A DNA stretch of 50,789 nt. Origin: Methanomicrobia archaeon. Lineage in GTDB: Archaea > Methanobacteriota_B > Thermococci > Methanofastidiosales > NM3. How positions within the stretch are numbered: the first letter of the stretch is position 1; each line of letters opens with the position of its first letter. The translations under genes were made by a program, and so were the position numbers. The notes under the pieces are model-generated. The model was not told the DNA's origin. It worked only from the letters and a program-made list of their open reading frames with translations, and did not search any database. The stretch spans positions 107,924-158,712 of the forward strand of contig JAUVXU010000001.1 in NCBI GenBank assembly GCA_030603445.1. The letters are read 5' to 3'. Below, piece by piece: positions 16,114-23,738 of the stretch.

Positions 16114-17190
16114 TTACCTTTCCCTTTCTCCGCGGATAAACTCTTCTACCATATCTTTGCACACATCGTCTGGGAATTGTTGTGGTGGATGTTTGAAAGA
16201 GTATGATGATATTGATATTAATTGGCCGGCAATGCCGCGATCAATACCAATTTTTGTTGCACGAACAGCATCAATCATTACACCTGCGGAGTTTGGAGAG
16301 TCCTCAACGGACAGCTTGAGGTCAAGCTCAAAATTCACATCCCCAAACTTCTTTCCAGTCATCTTTATGTAACACACTTTATTGTCTTTTAGGAATGAGA
16401 CATAGTCTGATGGACCAATTCTTAGCGGCACTTTGTATGGAACAAGGGATTGGACCGCTTCTGTTTTAGATATTCTCTTTGAGACTAGGCGCTCTTCTTC
16501 TTGCATGTTGTAAAAGTCGGTGTTGCCGCCTATGTTAAGCTGGTAGGAATCAACGATCTCAGCTCCCCTGTCAATGAAAAGCCGTGAGAGCACGCGATGA
16601 AGGATAGTTGCACCTACCTGTGACTTTATATCGTCACCTGCACACGGGATCCCTGCTTTCTTGAATTTGTTTGCCCATTCATCTGTTGAGCAGATGAACT
16701 CTGGCATTGCGTTTATGAATGCGGTCCCTGATTTGATGCACTCACTTGCATAGAACCTGGCTGCATCTGCAGAACCTACTGGCATATACGACAGCAAAAC
16801 GTCAGCGTTTGCGTCTTCTAGAGTCTTGGCTACATCCACTGTTTTTGCGCTCTTGTCAACGGGTATAACCTCTGAGAGCCTTTTCCCTATGCCATCTAGA
16901 ACAGGGGCCCGTTCAACAGTTATATTGGTTTTCGGGCCGTCTGAAAACTTCTTTGTACAGTTTTCGCCAGCAAATATTGCCTCCTCAAGCGGAAGGCCTA
17001 TCTTTCTATTATCAACATCAAAAGCGGCTACAAGCTCTATATCTGATATTTTATAGTCGCCAAATACATTATGCATCAGTCCCGGAACGAGTTTATCTTT
17101 CTCATCTACGTCTTTGTAATATTCTAAACCCTGAATAAGTGAAGATGCACAGTTACCGATACCTGCAATAGCAAGCCTTATTTTACTCAT
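16114..17190 (-). CDS. Myo-inositol-1-phosphate synthase
   Basis: NAD-dependent enzyme that turns glucose 6-phosphate into inositol-3-phosphate, the head-group precursor for archaetidylinositol and for inositol solutes. The N-terminal Rossmann motif is AIAGIGNCASSLIQGLEYY. The archaeal/actinobacterial type is shown by LSYMPVGSADAARFYA, AGDDIKSQVGATILHR, NIGGNTDFYNM and IGPSDYVSFLKDNK with conserved lysines. 358 residues is usual. AGAGGTGAT lies just before the ATG. It fits functionally with the CDP-alcohol transferase at 2356-2934. Confidence 0.93.
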   Translation of the reverse strand: MSKIRLAIAGIGNCASSLIQGLEYYKDVDEKDKLVPGLMHNVFGDYKISDIELVAAFDVDNRKIGLPLEEAIFAGENCTKKFSDGPKTNITVERAPVLDGIGKRLSEVIPVDKSAKTVDVAKTLEDANADVLLSYMPVGSADAARFYASECIKSGTAFINAMPEFICSTDEWANKFKKAGIPCAGDDIKSQVGATILHRVLSRLFIDRGAEIVDSYQLNIGGNTDFYNMQEEERLVSKRISKTEAVQSLVPYKVPLRIGPSDYVSFLKDNKVCYIKMTGKKFGDVNFELDLKLSVEDSPNSAGVMIDAVRATKIGIDRGIAGQLISISSYSFKHPPQQFPDDVCKDMVEEFIRGERER

Positions 17191-17269
17191 ACCATCACCT
17201 CTTTCTTTTTCAAGCTAAGTTATTTATATATTTTATGGTTATAAAATAGTTCATGAACGATTATTTCAT

Positions 17270-17310
17270 GTGTACTGGCTTTTGCGGCTTATAGGATGAG
17301 GTAAGTACAC
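17270..17310 (+). other. Stem-loop, possible small RNA or 5' element
   Basis: GTGTACT (17270-17276) pairs perfectly with AGTACAC (17304-17310) around a 27-base loop, followed by GGGCATTGTTCCCCCCC. It lies in the 200-base gap between the inositol-phosphate synthase and tRNA-His. The strand is unknown. No match to a known RNA family is claimed. Confidence 0.3.
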
Positions 17311-17341
17311 GGGCATTGTTCCCCCCCTACTTAAAAGGCAA

Positions 17342-17360
17342 AAACCATAAACTTTAAAAG
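17342..17360 (+). promoter_or_regulatory. tRNA-His promoter (BRE/TATA)
   Basis: AAACCATAAACTTTAAAAG, a TTTAAAA TATA box with its BRE side. Identical in all 19 bases to the element before tRNA-Lys. It ends 30 bases before the tRNA. Confidence 0.7.
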
Positions 17361-17390
17361 CATATCATTTGTTGTAGGTACTGTTTTAAT

Positions 17391-17468
17391 GGCCGGGGTA
17401 GGGTAGCATGGTTATCCTAAAGGACTGTGGATCCTTTGACTCGGGTTCAAATCTCGGCCCTGGCCCCA
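17391..17468 (+). tRNA. tRNA-His (GTG)
   Basis: Cloverleaf folded by hand. A G(-1) at 17391 precedes acceptor GCCGGGG, which pairs with CCCTGGC through one G-T. The anticodon stem AGGA/TCCT holds loop CTGTGGA with anticodon GTG. The T-loop is TTCAAAT. Position 73 is C and CCA is encoded (17466-17468). G(-1) with C73 is the histidine identity signature in archaea. Confidence 0.95.
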
Positions 17469-17529
17469 TTATTCTTACTAAGTTTATTTTATCATAGTGG
17501 CGCCTTGTTTTAATTTATATTAATAATCT

Positions 17530-17548
17530 AAACCATAAACTTTAAAAG
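17530..17548 (+). promoter_or_regulatory. tRNA-Lys promoter (BRE/TATA)
   Basis: AAACCATAAACTTTAAAAG again, ending 21 bases before the tRNA. The 19-base match to 17342-17360 suggests a strong, duplicated stable-RNA promoter. Confidence 0.7.
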
Positions 17549-17569
17549 GAAAACATTTGAAGGAAAAAC

Positions 17570-17643
17570 GGGCCGTTGGCTTAGTCTGGTAGAGCAATGG
17601 ACTCTTAATCCATCGGTCGGGGGTTCGAATCCCTCACGGCCCG
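17570..17643 (+). tRNA. tRNA-Lys (CTT)
   Basis: Acceptor GGGCCGT pairs with ACGGCCC. The anticodon stem TGGA/TCCA encloses loop CTCTTAA with anticodon CTT. The T-arm is GGGGG-TTCGAAT-CCCTC. The discriminator is G73, and CCA is not encoded, unlike in the adjacent tRNA-His. No intron is seen. Confidence 0.95.
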
Positions 17644-17712
17644 CTTTAATAATTTCTTAATATGCTTATATTTCCAAAAGGTTTATTTTCTTCAACACAC
17701 CTACTTTTTTTC

Positions 17713-18558
17713 ATGGAAGATAAGCATGTAATCGAAACTATGGGTATGACAAGAGTTGTCATTAAGAATGGTAGAGTGGTTTCGGTTGGCGAACCAAAGC
17801 TTAGATATTGTCCTCTTTTCCACAAGCATCGTGGCATTAAGAGAATAGATAAGGGCTCTGTTAAGAAGAACATAGAGCAACGAATCCGTGAATTTGGACT
17901 ATTTACTGCCGACAGGGACATTGAACAGGAAGCTTTTGTTGGGTTTGGGGCATCTGAGGTATTCATGACAGCATTGCGATGCAACATGTTAGATTCTGTT
18001 GTGAGCGTATGTGACGGGGCAGGTACCGTTGTTACTTCCAATCCTGCGCTAGTACAAGGCATTGGGGCGCGCCTCTCAGGGCTTATGAGCACTTCCCCAA
18101 TAAAAAGGCTTATTGAGAGAATAGAGGACGCCTCAGGGCATGTGCTTTATTCGGACAATGCAAAGATAGACCAGATAGAAGGGGTAAAATGGGCAATAGA
18201 ACAGGGGTTTAGGAACATTGGGGTGACCCTTACTTCTTTAAAGGATGCGAAAGCGTGCAAATGTTTGGAATCAGAAGGCGTTCGCGTCATTACTTTCATC
18301 GTACACGCTTCGGAGTTGTCATTTAAAGGTAATATTGATCACTGCGACCTTGTCACATCATGCGCCTCAAAGGCGTTAAGGTCACAACTAAATGGAAAAG
18401 CATGCTTACAGGCTGGAAAATCTATACCCATATTTGCACTAAGCCAATTTGGGAAGGAACTACTACTGGAACGGGCCAAGGAAATAAAAACACCTATACT
18501 GATGTTTTCCTCAGAACTTCCGGTATGCACCGCCCCTCACCCAGAACCTTTGTTATAG
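17713..18558 (+). CDS. Methanogenesis marker protein 8 family (DUF2099)
   Basis: 281 residues from ATG 17713. The family pattern is clear: KHVIETMGMTRVVIKNGRVV, then EPKLRYCPLFHKHRGIK, VGFGASEVFMTAL, CDGAGTVVTSNPALVQGIG, LVTSCASKALR, and the typical HPEPLL end. In other genomes this family co-occurs strongly with methanogenesis and its role is unknown. Here it stands alone, 69 bases after tRNA-Lys, not among mcr or other marker genes. An alternative in-frame ATG at 17662 is too close to the tRNA and lies within its likely 3' flank, so it is not used. The residue pattern, with conserved Cys at YCP and SCA, suggests cofactor or metal binding, but this is inference. Confidence 0.85.
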   Translation: MEDKHVIETMGMTRVVIKNGRVVSVGEPKLRYCPLFHKHRGIKRIDKGSVKKNIEQRIREFGLFTADRDIEQEAFVGFGASEVFMTALRCNMLDSVVSVCDGAGTVVTSNPALVQGIGARLSGLMSTSPIKRLIERIEDASGHVLYSDNAKIDQIEGVKWAIEQGFRNIGVTLTSLKDAKACKCLESEGVRVITFIVHASELSFKGNIDHCDLVTSCASKALRSQLNGKACLQAGKSIPIFALSQFGKELLLERAKEIKTPILMFSSELPVCTAPHPEPLL

Positions 18559-18669
18559 GTGATAAAAAATGCTAATAGATGCAAATGAGAAGGGTCCTGA
18601 ATTGGCACATGTTGAAGATTCTTTTATATAAATATGGTAAAAATAAGAAATAAAGAGAAAAGAAAGAAT

Positions 18670-19131
18670 CTAAATTCCTTTTGCTTTCTCAACAAGATCT
18701 GTTGCAGACTTCTTTGATATTCCTTTTACTTTTACTAGATCTTCAATGTCTGCTTTACATATATCACTTATATAATTGTAACCAGCCTCTTTGAGGCGTT
18801 CTGCGGTCTTTGGCCCAATGCCTGGTATCTTTTCTAGAGGAATATTTATCTCCTCAGGCTTAGCTTTAGATTTCGGTGCTTTCTTTGCAACTGGTTTTTT
18901 CTTTGGAGTTGGAGTTTCTTCTTCAGGACCCTCAAGCTGGCTCATGATGCTTACAAGCGCCTCGACATTCTCATCATGCAGGCTTTTTCGCATCATATCA
19001 ACTGGAAGCCCTATCCAGAGGGCATCATCAATATTGAGGCCGGATGCATTGAGCTCCTTACGGGAAAATCCCCTTCCTCTTCTTTTCACATTCTTATTTT
19101 GATAAGCAATACGCACTTTTGGTTCTATCAT
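18670..19131 (-). CDS. Ribosomal protein L13e-like domain fused to a helix-hairpin-helix domain
   Basis: 153 residues in three parts. Residues 15-62 match eukaryal/archaeal L13e (eL13): RRGRGFSRKELNASGLNI, LGIPVD-like WIGLPVDMMRKS and HDENVEALVSIM. Residues 66-92 are a Lys/Pro/Ala linker. Residues 97-153 are two helix-hairpin-helix motifs, IPGIGPKTAERLKEAGY and KVKGISKKSATDLVEKAKG, as in DNA/RNA-binding and DUF4332-like proteins. It may be a ribosome component with an added nucleic-acid clamp. The start ATG 19131 is preceded by AGGTGAT. It is convergent with marker 8. Confidence 0.75.
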   Translation of the reverse strand: MIEPKVRIAYQNKNVKRRGRGFSRKELNASGLNIDDALWIGLPVDMMRKSLHDENVEALVSIMSQLEGPEEETPTPKKKPVAKKAPKSKAKPEEINIPLEKIPGIGPKTAERLKEAGYNYISDICKADIEDLVKVKGISKKSATDLVEKAKGI

Positions 19132-19267
19132 ATTATCACCTGAATATTTGATTTAAAAGTAAGGTTGTTTATATATTTTTCTTATATTTTTTAAAAAAGA
19201 GGACAATTCATCAAAATTCGGGCATTAAACTATATTATTTTTAAATGATGCATAACAAGATTATGCT

Positions 19268-19726
19268 ATGAAGGCACGAACAGTATACGCTTTAGCCCTT
19301 TTGTTCGAGATTATCTGGCTATGTGGTATTTTGGCTGCCCCATATATGGAATCAATCGGATTGGAGGGAGTTTCCACGGGAGTGTATAAATCATACGCTT
19401 CTGTCTGCCACCAGCGAGCTGAGCGATCTTTTTTCATATTCGGTGAAAAGATGGCAGTTTGTGCCCGTTGTTTTGGTATCTACGCAGGTTTCTTGGTAGG
19501 CACCGTGGCATACGCATTGTATAGGAAATTAGAAAACAAAAAAATGCCAGATTACAAGGTGGTCTTACTAGCTCTTCTGCCACTTGCAATAGACGGCATA
19601 ACACAACTTCTTGGTTTTCGTGAAAGCACGAACATGCTGCGCCTTGTAACTGGGATGTTGTTTGGGATAATTTTTATGCAGTACTTTATGCCATTGGCTG
19701 TGGTCCGCTTGGGGGAACGCCCGTAA
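19268..19726 (+). CDS. DUF2085 family membrane protein
   Basis: 152 residues with about four hydrophobic helices. The family signature is intact: SVCHQRAERSFFIFGEKMAV followed by CARCFGIYAGF, giving CHQR and CxRC, and later DGITQLLGFRESTNMLRLVTG. The function is unknown; the conserved Cys/His suggest a metal or redox centre at the membrane face. The 3' end overlaps the convergent membrane protein gene by 41 bases. TTTTTAAATG about 25 bases upstream of the ATG is the promoter. Confidence 0.88.
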   Translation: MKARTVYALALLFEIIWLCGILAAPYMESIGLEGVSTGVYKSYASVCHQRAERSFFIFGEKMAVCARCFGIYAGFLVGTVAYALYRKLENKKMPDYKVVLLALLPLAIDGITQLLGFRESTNMLRLVTGMLFGIIFMQYFMPLAVVRLGERP

Positions 19727-20414
19727 GGCGGATGTAGTACAAAGTGAACACAACTGTGAAGAAACCCCCAACAAGCGGTGAGACAAATGATCCAAGATAT
19801 GGAATAAATCCTAGCACGACAATAGCGATTAAGTATACTATAAATATCATAAGCACATCAGGCCATACAGTCTTTGCCAAATCAAACGATTTAGAGAACG
19901 ATTCTGTCAGTTGCATATCATCAAGCACGATGCCTTGCTTCACGAACACTGTGGCTATTATCACTACCACATAACCTATGCAGCACGCAAGTATCCCTAT
20001 GAACTGAAACACTGCAATAATTATGGCGGCAACAATTAGGATAATCCACTTGTCTTTCATGAAATCAAAAGCTTTGTTTAGATTTACTTCTCTTCCTGCA
20101 ACTGCATCAGCAACCATCACAATGGCTATCGCACTTACAAGTATAGCTACAATCTCTGTAATTATGGAAACTAATCCACCCAACATCATCATTTTTCCCA
20201 TGCTAGGGAAAAGATCCCCAAAATTTATATTTCCTCCATTAGAATCAAGGTTATTGAAATAGATTCCAGCATTCTCACTAATTGCTGCATTCCCAATTAG
20301 AGAGATAACGGCTGGGACAAGGAATATCATCAAAATTATAGGATATTTACTAACAATTGTTAGGGCTTCGTTCATGATAGGCCCAACATTTAGTTTGTTG
20401 TTATATTGTGCCAT
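19686..20414 (-). CDS. Membrane protein of the DUF4013/glycerophosphodiesterase-membrane-domain type
   Basis: 242 residues with about five or six membrane segments. The opening KLNVGPIMNEALTIVSKYPI and the AFDFMKDKWIILIVAAIIIA and SFSKSFDLAKTVWPDVLMIF blocks form the two internally similar halves typical of this poorly characterised archaeal family. The function is unknown, perhaps membrane organisation or export. A TATAAAAAC promoter lies just upstream on the minus strand (about 20440). It converges on the DUF2085 gene with a 41-base overlap. Confidence 0.7.
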   Translation of the reverse strand: MAQYNNKLNVGPIMNEALTIVSKYPIILMIFLVPAVISLIGNAAISENAGIYFNNLDSNGGNINFGDLFPSMGKMMMLGGLVSIITEIVAILVSAIAIVMVADAVAGREVNLNKAFDFMKDKWIILIVAAIIIAVFQFIGILACCIGYVVVIIATVFVKQGIVLDDMQLTESFSKSFDLAKTVWPDVLMIFIVYLIAIVVLGFIPYLGSFVSPLVGGFFTVVFTLYYIRLTGVPPSGPQPMA

Positions 20415-20583
20415 ATGTTTTATTATAATATTCTGTTTTTATATTTTTTGTTAAATTTGCTCTAGTTATAACTTAACGTAACGAAATGATAGAATAAAAA
20501 TAAGTTATGGCACTTATCAAAAACAGAATCTGCAGTGGATTTGTTTTTCCCTAATTATAGAAAAAAAGAAGAATAAAAAGGTA

Positions 20584-23010
20584 TTATGGATTAATACCAA
20601 GCGTTTTCTCCTTCTCTGCTATTAGCAGCTTCGTCTTGATGACGGTATCTGGGTTAAGGGAGATAGAGTCTATCCCCTGTTCCACAAGGAACTCTGCAAA
20701 CTCTGGGAAGTCTGAGGGCGCCTGTCCGCAGATGCCTATCTTTTTCCCTTTCTTCTTTGCAGTCTTAATTACCATCTCAATCATGCGCTTGACAGCGATA
20801 TTGCGCTCATCATAAATATGTGCTACAAGCTCCGAATCCCTATCAAGTCCGAGAGTAAGCTGCGTCAGATCATTTGAACCTATTGAAAAGCCGTCGAATA
20901 CCTCACAAAATTCCTCTGCTGCGATGACGTTGGAGGGTATCTCTGCCATTACATATACCTCCAGGCCGTTCTCGCCTTGCACAAGCCCGTACTCTTTCAT
21001 GATCTCGATAACTTTCTTTCCTTCCTCCGGCGTCCTACAAAACGGCACCATGGTCTTAACGTTCGTAAGCCCCATCTCCTCACGAACACGTTTTATGGCT
21101 ACGCACTCAAGACCAAATGCTGGTTTGAAATTCTCGTCGTAGTAGCGTGACGCGCCGCGCCATCCTATCATAGGGTTATTCTCCTCAGGTTCATAAATAG
21201 AGCCACCGATAAGATTAGCGTACTCGTTGGTCTTGAAGTCTGATAGTCGTACAATGACGTCGTTAGGGTAAAATCCTGCAGCTATGCGGGCAACGCCATG
21301 GCTTAGCTTCTCAATGAAAAATTCCCTCTTGTCATCATATCCTCGCGTCTTCTTATCTATTTTTTCAATTATTTTTTTGATTTTCTTATCAGTCTTTGCC
21401 TTTTCCTTGAGCTCGTTGTAGTTGAGGAGTGCTAAAGGGTGTATGCCTATATAGGAATTTATGATGAATTCCTCTCTTGCGAGGCCAACACCATCATTTG
21501 GCATCTGCCCGTGTGAGAATGCCTGTTCTGGAATTCCTGCATTCATCATAACTTTAGTGTGAGTTTTTGGAATACTGTCAAGATTCGTTTCTTGTACCTC
21601 AAAACCGAGAAGACCATCGTATACTTTGCCGGTCTCATCAACACAAGATACTGTGACCTCTTGGCCGGATTTCAGAACTTCCGTTGCGTTCTCTGTGCCG
21701 ATAACTGCGGCTATGCCCAATTCGCGCGATACGATGGCTGCATGGCAGGTCCTCCCGCCTTTGTTCGTAACTATGGCTGCGGCAATTTTCATGATGGGTT
21801 CCCAGTCAGGGTCGGTCATATTCGTAACTAGGACCTGCCCCTTCTTGAAGTGTTCAATATCCTCAGGGGAACGAATGTTATTTACTACGCCTTGGCTAAT
21901 TTTTTCTCCAACAGAGAGGCCTTCAACAAGCACATCACTAGTCTCTTTCAATTTGTAGTTTCTTATAATATTCACATCTTTTCGTGAATGGATCGTTTCG
22001 GGCCTGGCCTGCACGATGAATAATTCTCCTGTCCCGACGTTGGTCCCGTCTCCATCCTTTGCCCATTCTATATCCATTGGCTTTTTGTAGTGATTCTCAA
22101 TAATTACTGCCCATCTTCCAAGTTGTAGTATCTCATCATCGGTAATGACATACTTGAATCTTTCTTCCTCTGGGACTTTGATGTTTTTTACTGGCTTATC
22201 GCCATCACCATATACCATCCTAATGCTCTTTGTACCTAGCTTTTTGGATATGATGGGGCGGTGCGTTTCTATCGTGGGCTTGAAAACATAGTATTCATCA
22301 GGATTTACTGCACCTTGGACGATATTCTCGCCAAGCCCGTAGGACCCCGTAATAAATACTGCATTATCGAATCCGGATTCTGTGTCAATAGAGAACAAGA
22401 CGCCTGATGATGAAGCATCAGAACGTATCATTTTCTGGACGCCTATAGAAAGGTAAACATCAAAATGGTCAAATCCTTTGTCTTCCCTGTATGAGATTGC
22501 CCTGTCAGTAAAGAGGGAGGCAAAACATCTTCTGCAAGATTCAATAAGGGCTTTATCGCCACGCACGTTTAGATAAGTTTCCTGCTGTCCTGCAAAAGAT
22601 GCATCAGGAAGGTCCTCTGCAGTTGCAGATGATCGTACTGCAACATCTGGATTTTCTTCATATCCAAACTTTTTTGGCATTTCCTTGTAATGATCTATTA
22701 TCTCTTCTTCAAGATCCTTTGGAAATTTTGTTTCAAATATAAGTTTTCGTACCTTTTCTCCCCTTTCACGCAAGTTTTTCATATTGTGCGTGTCAAGATC
22801 AGAAAGTACTTCTTTGATACTATCCATCGTACCCGATTCTTCAATAAGGTAACGGTATCCTTTAGATGTAATTGCAAAACCATTAGGGACATTCACACCT
22901 TCCGATGTTAGATGTCTTATCATCTCGCCCAATGACGCATTCTTGCCACCGACAAGAGGAATATCCTCAATACCTATGTCTTCAAACCATTCTACATACT
23001 TCGCGCTCAT
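20584..23010 (-). CDS. ppsA: Phosphoenolpyruvate synthase
   Basis: Converts pyruvate + ATP + water to PEP + AMP + phosphate, the entry to gluconeogenesis. Domains in order: N-terminal ATP-grasp (LVGGKNASLGEMIRHL, AVRSSATAEDLPDASFAGQQ), the swivelling phosphohistidine domain with GGRTCHAAIVSREL (catalytic His), and the PEP/pyruvate barrel ending SIGSNDLTQLTLGLDRDS and GICGQAPSDFPEF (catalytic Cys). About 808 residues. I start at ATG 23010 because GAGGGG lies about 10 bases upstream and MSAKYVEWFEDI is the usual N-terminus; an upstream ATG at 23031 would add seven residues. It stands as a single gene. Confidence 0.96.
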   Translation of the reverse strand: MSAKYVEWFEDIGIEDIPLVGGKNASLGEMIRHLTSEGVNVPNGFAITSKGYRYLIEESGTMDSIKEVLSDLDTHNMKNLRERGEKVRKLIFETKFPKDLEEEIIDHYKEMPKKFGYEENPDVAVRSSATAEDLPDASFAGQQETYLNVRGDKALIESCRRCFASLFTDRAISYREDKGFDHFDVYLSIGVQKMIRSDASSSGVLFSIDTESGFDNAVFITGSYGLGENIVQGAVNPDEYYVFKPTIETHRPIISKKLGTKSIRMVYGDGDKPVKNIKVPEEERFKYVITDDEILQLGRWAVIIENHYKKPMDIEWAKDGDGTNVGTGELFIVQARPETIHSRKDVNIIRNYKLKETSDVLVEGLSVGEKISQGVVNNIRSPEDIEHFKKGQVLVTNMTDPDWEPIMKIAAAIVTNKGGRTCHAAIVSRELGIAAVIGTENATEVLKSGQEVTVSCVDETGKVYDGLLGFEVQETNLDSIPKTHTKVMMNAGIPEQAFSHGQMPNDGVGLAREEFIINSYIGIHPLALLNYNELKEKAKTDKKIKKIIEKIDKKTRGYDDKREFFIEKLSHGVARIAAGFYPNDVIVRLSDFKTNEYANLIGGSIYEPEENNPMIGWRGASRYYDENFKPAFGLECVAIKRVREEMGLTNVKTMVPFCRTPEEGKKVIEIMKEYGLVQGENGLEVYVMAEIPSNVIAAEEFCEVFDGFSIGSNDLTQLTLGLDRDSELVAHIYDERNIAVKRMIEMVIKTAKKKGKKIGICGQAPSDFPEFAEFLVEQGIDSISLNPDTVIKTKLLIAEKEKTLGINP

Positions 23011-23031
23011 AACAGAACCCCTCGTCATCAA

Positions 23032-23452
23032 GTATTTATCAAGTTCTACTTACTTTATTTTAAAAGGTTTTTGTATTTATATAATACAAATATTCTATTA
23101 ATTGAAATTATTTTATAAGATATGTATAGGTAATCTGGTGTTTTATTGTCTTTTTGACATATTATCAACTAATATTGATTATACATTGTACATTGTTTAA
23201 TAATTGTGCCATAACTACGTTAGCAATGAGTTCTTTTTTGTCATTGTAATGAGATACTATTTAATAATTTGCTTTTTCATAATTGCAAAACCTTCTATTT
23301 TTTAATAAAACTATTCTAATTTTTTAAAAAACAAGAAAATATAAGTGTTTTTTCTTATTTTAGTAAAATTAATCGATTTTTATTAAGAAAAACTTAAATA
23401 GAACGATATTACATCTTATTTCAGACAAGTTATTGTCAAGAGGTGAAATGAA
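23032..23452. other. AT-rich intergenic region between ppsA and the 56-aa gene
   Basis: About 420 bases with no open frame I would defend. It holds the ppsA promoter region, a tandem TACATTG (ATTATACATTGTACATTGTT near 23174-23193) and, at the right end, CTTAAATA at about 23393-23400, which is a suitable TATA box for the small gene at 23453. Local A+T is clearly higher than in the genes. Confidence 0.5.
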
Positions 23453-23623
23453 ATGTATGGCATGTTTATGAAAAAAAGGTTCGTTGGCACTTTCTCGTTT
23501 ATGAGAAACGGCGTGAACAAAATTTCAAATGATAACGAAACTATTAAACCCAGCACAGATGAAATAACGTTTAGGGCAGAAACACCTTACTCTGATAAAA
23601 TAACTTTCAACATTATATTTTAA
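23453..23623 (+). CDS. Small protein of unknown family (56 aa) with own promoter
   Basis: ATG 23453 to TAA 23623, 56 residues: it starts MYGMFMKKRFVGTFSFMRNG and ends TPYSDKITFNIIF. AGAGGTGA lies eight bases upstream of the ATG, a better Shine-Dalgarno than many genes here have, and a TATA-like CTTAAATA sits about 55 bases upstream. The N-terminus is hydrophobic/basic. The second half (STDEITFRAETPYSDKITF) has alternating polar residues as in a beta hairpin. I do not recognise it. It precedes the MFS transporter by 115 bases on the same strand. Confidence 0.55.
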   Translation: MYGMFMKKRFVGTFSFMRNGVNKISNDNETIKPSTDEITFRAETPYSDKITFNIIF

Positions 23624-23738
23624 AGAGGCGTATCATCAGTTAACTAAAACAAACAGGACACATGCCATTTACCGGCACTATAGTATCGGGGATTGTGCTC
23701 TGCATTATTAATAATGGGCGCGCGTTTAGGTAGATTAT

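Noticed and set aside
23170-23195. Tandem TACATTG as start of a CRISPR or iteron array
   Set aside because: Only two short copies with no spacers; no further repeats or cas genes in the window.
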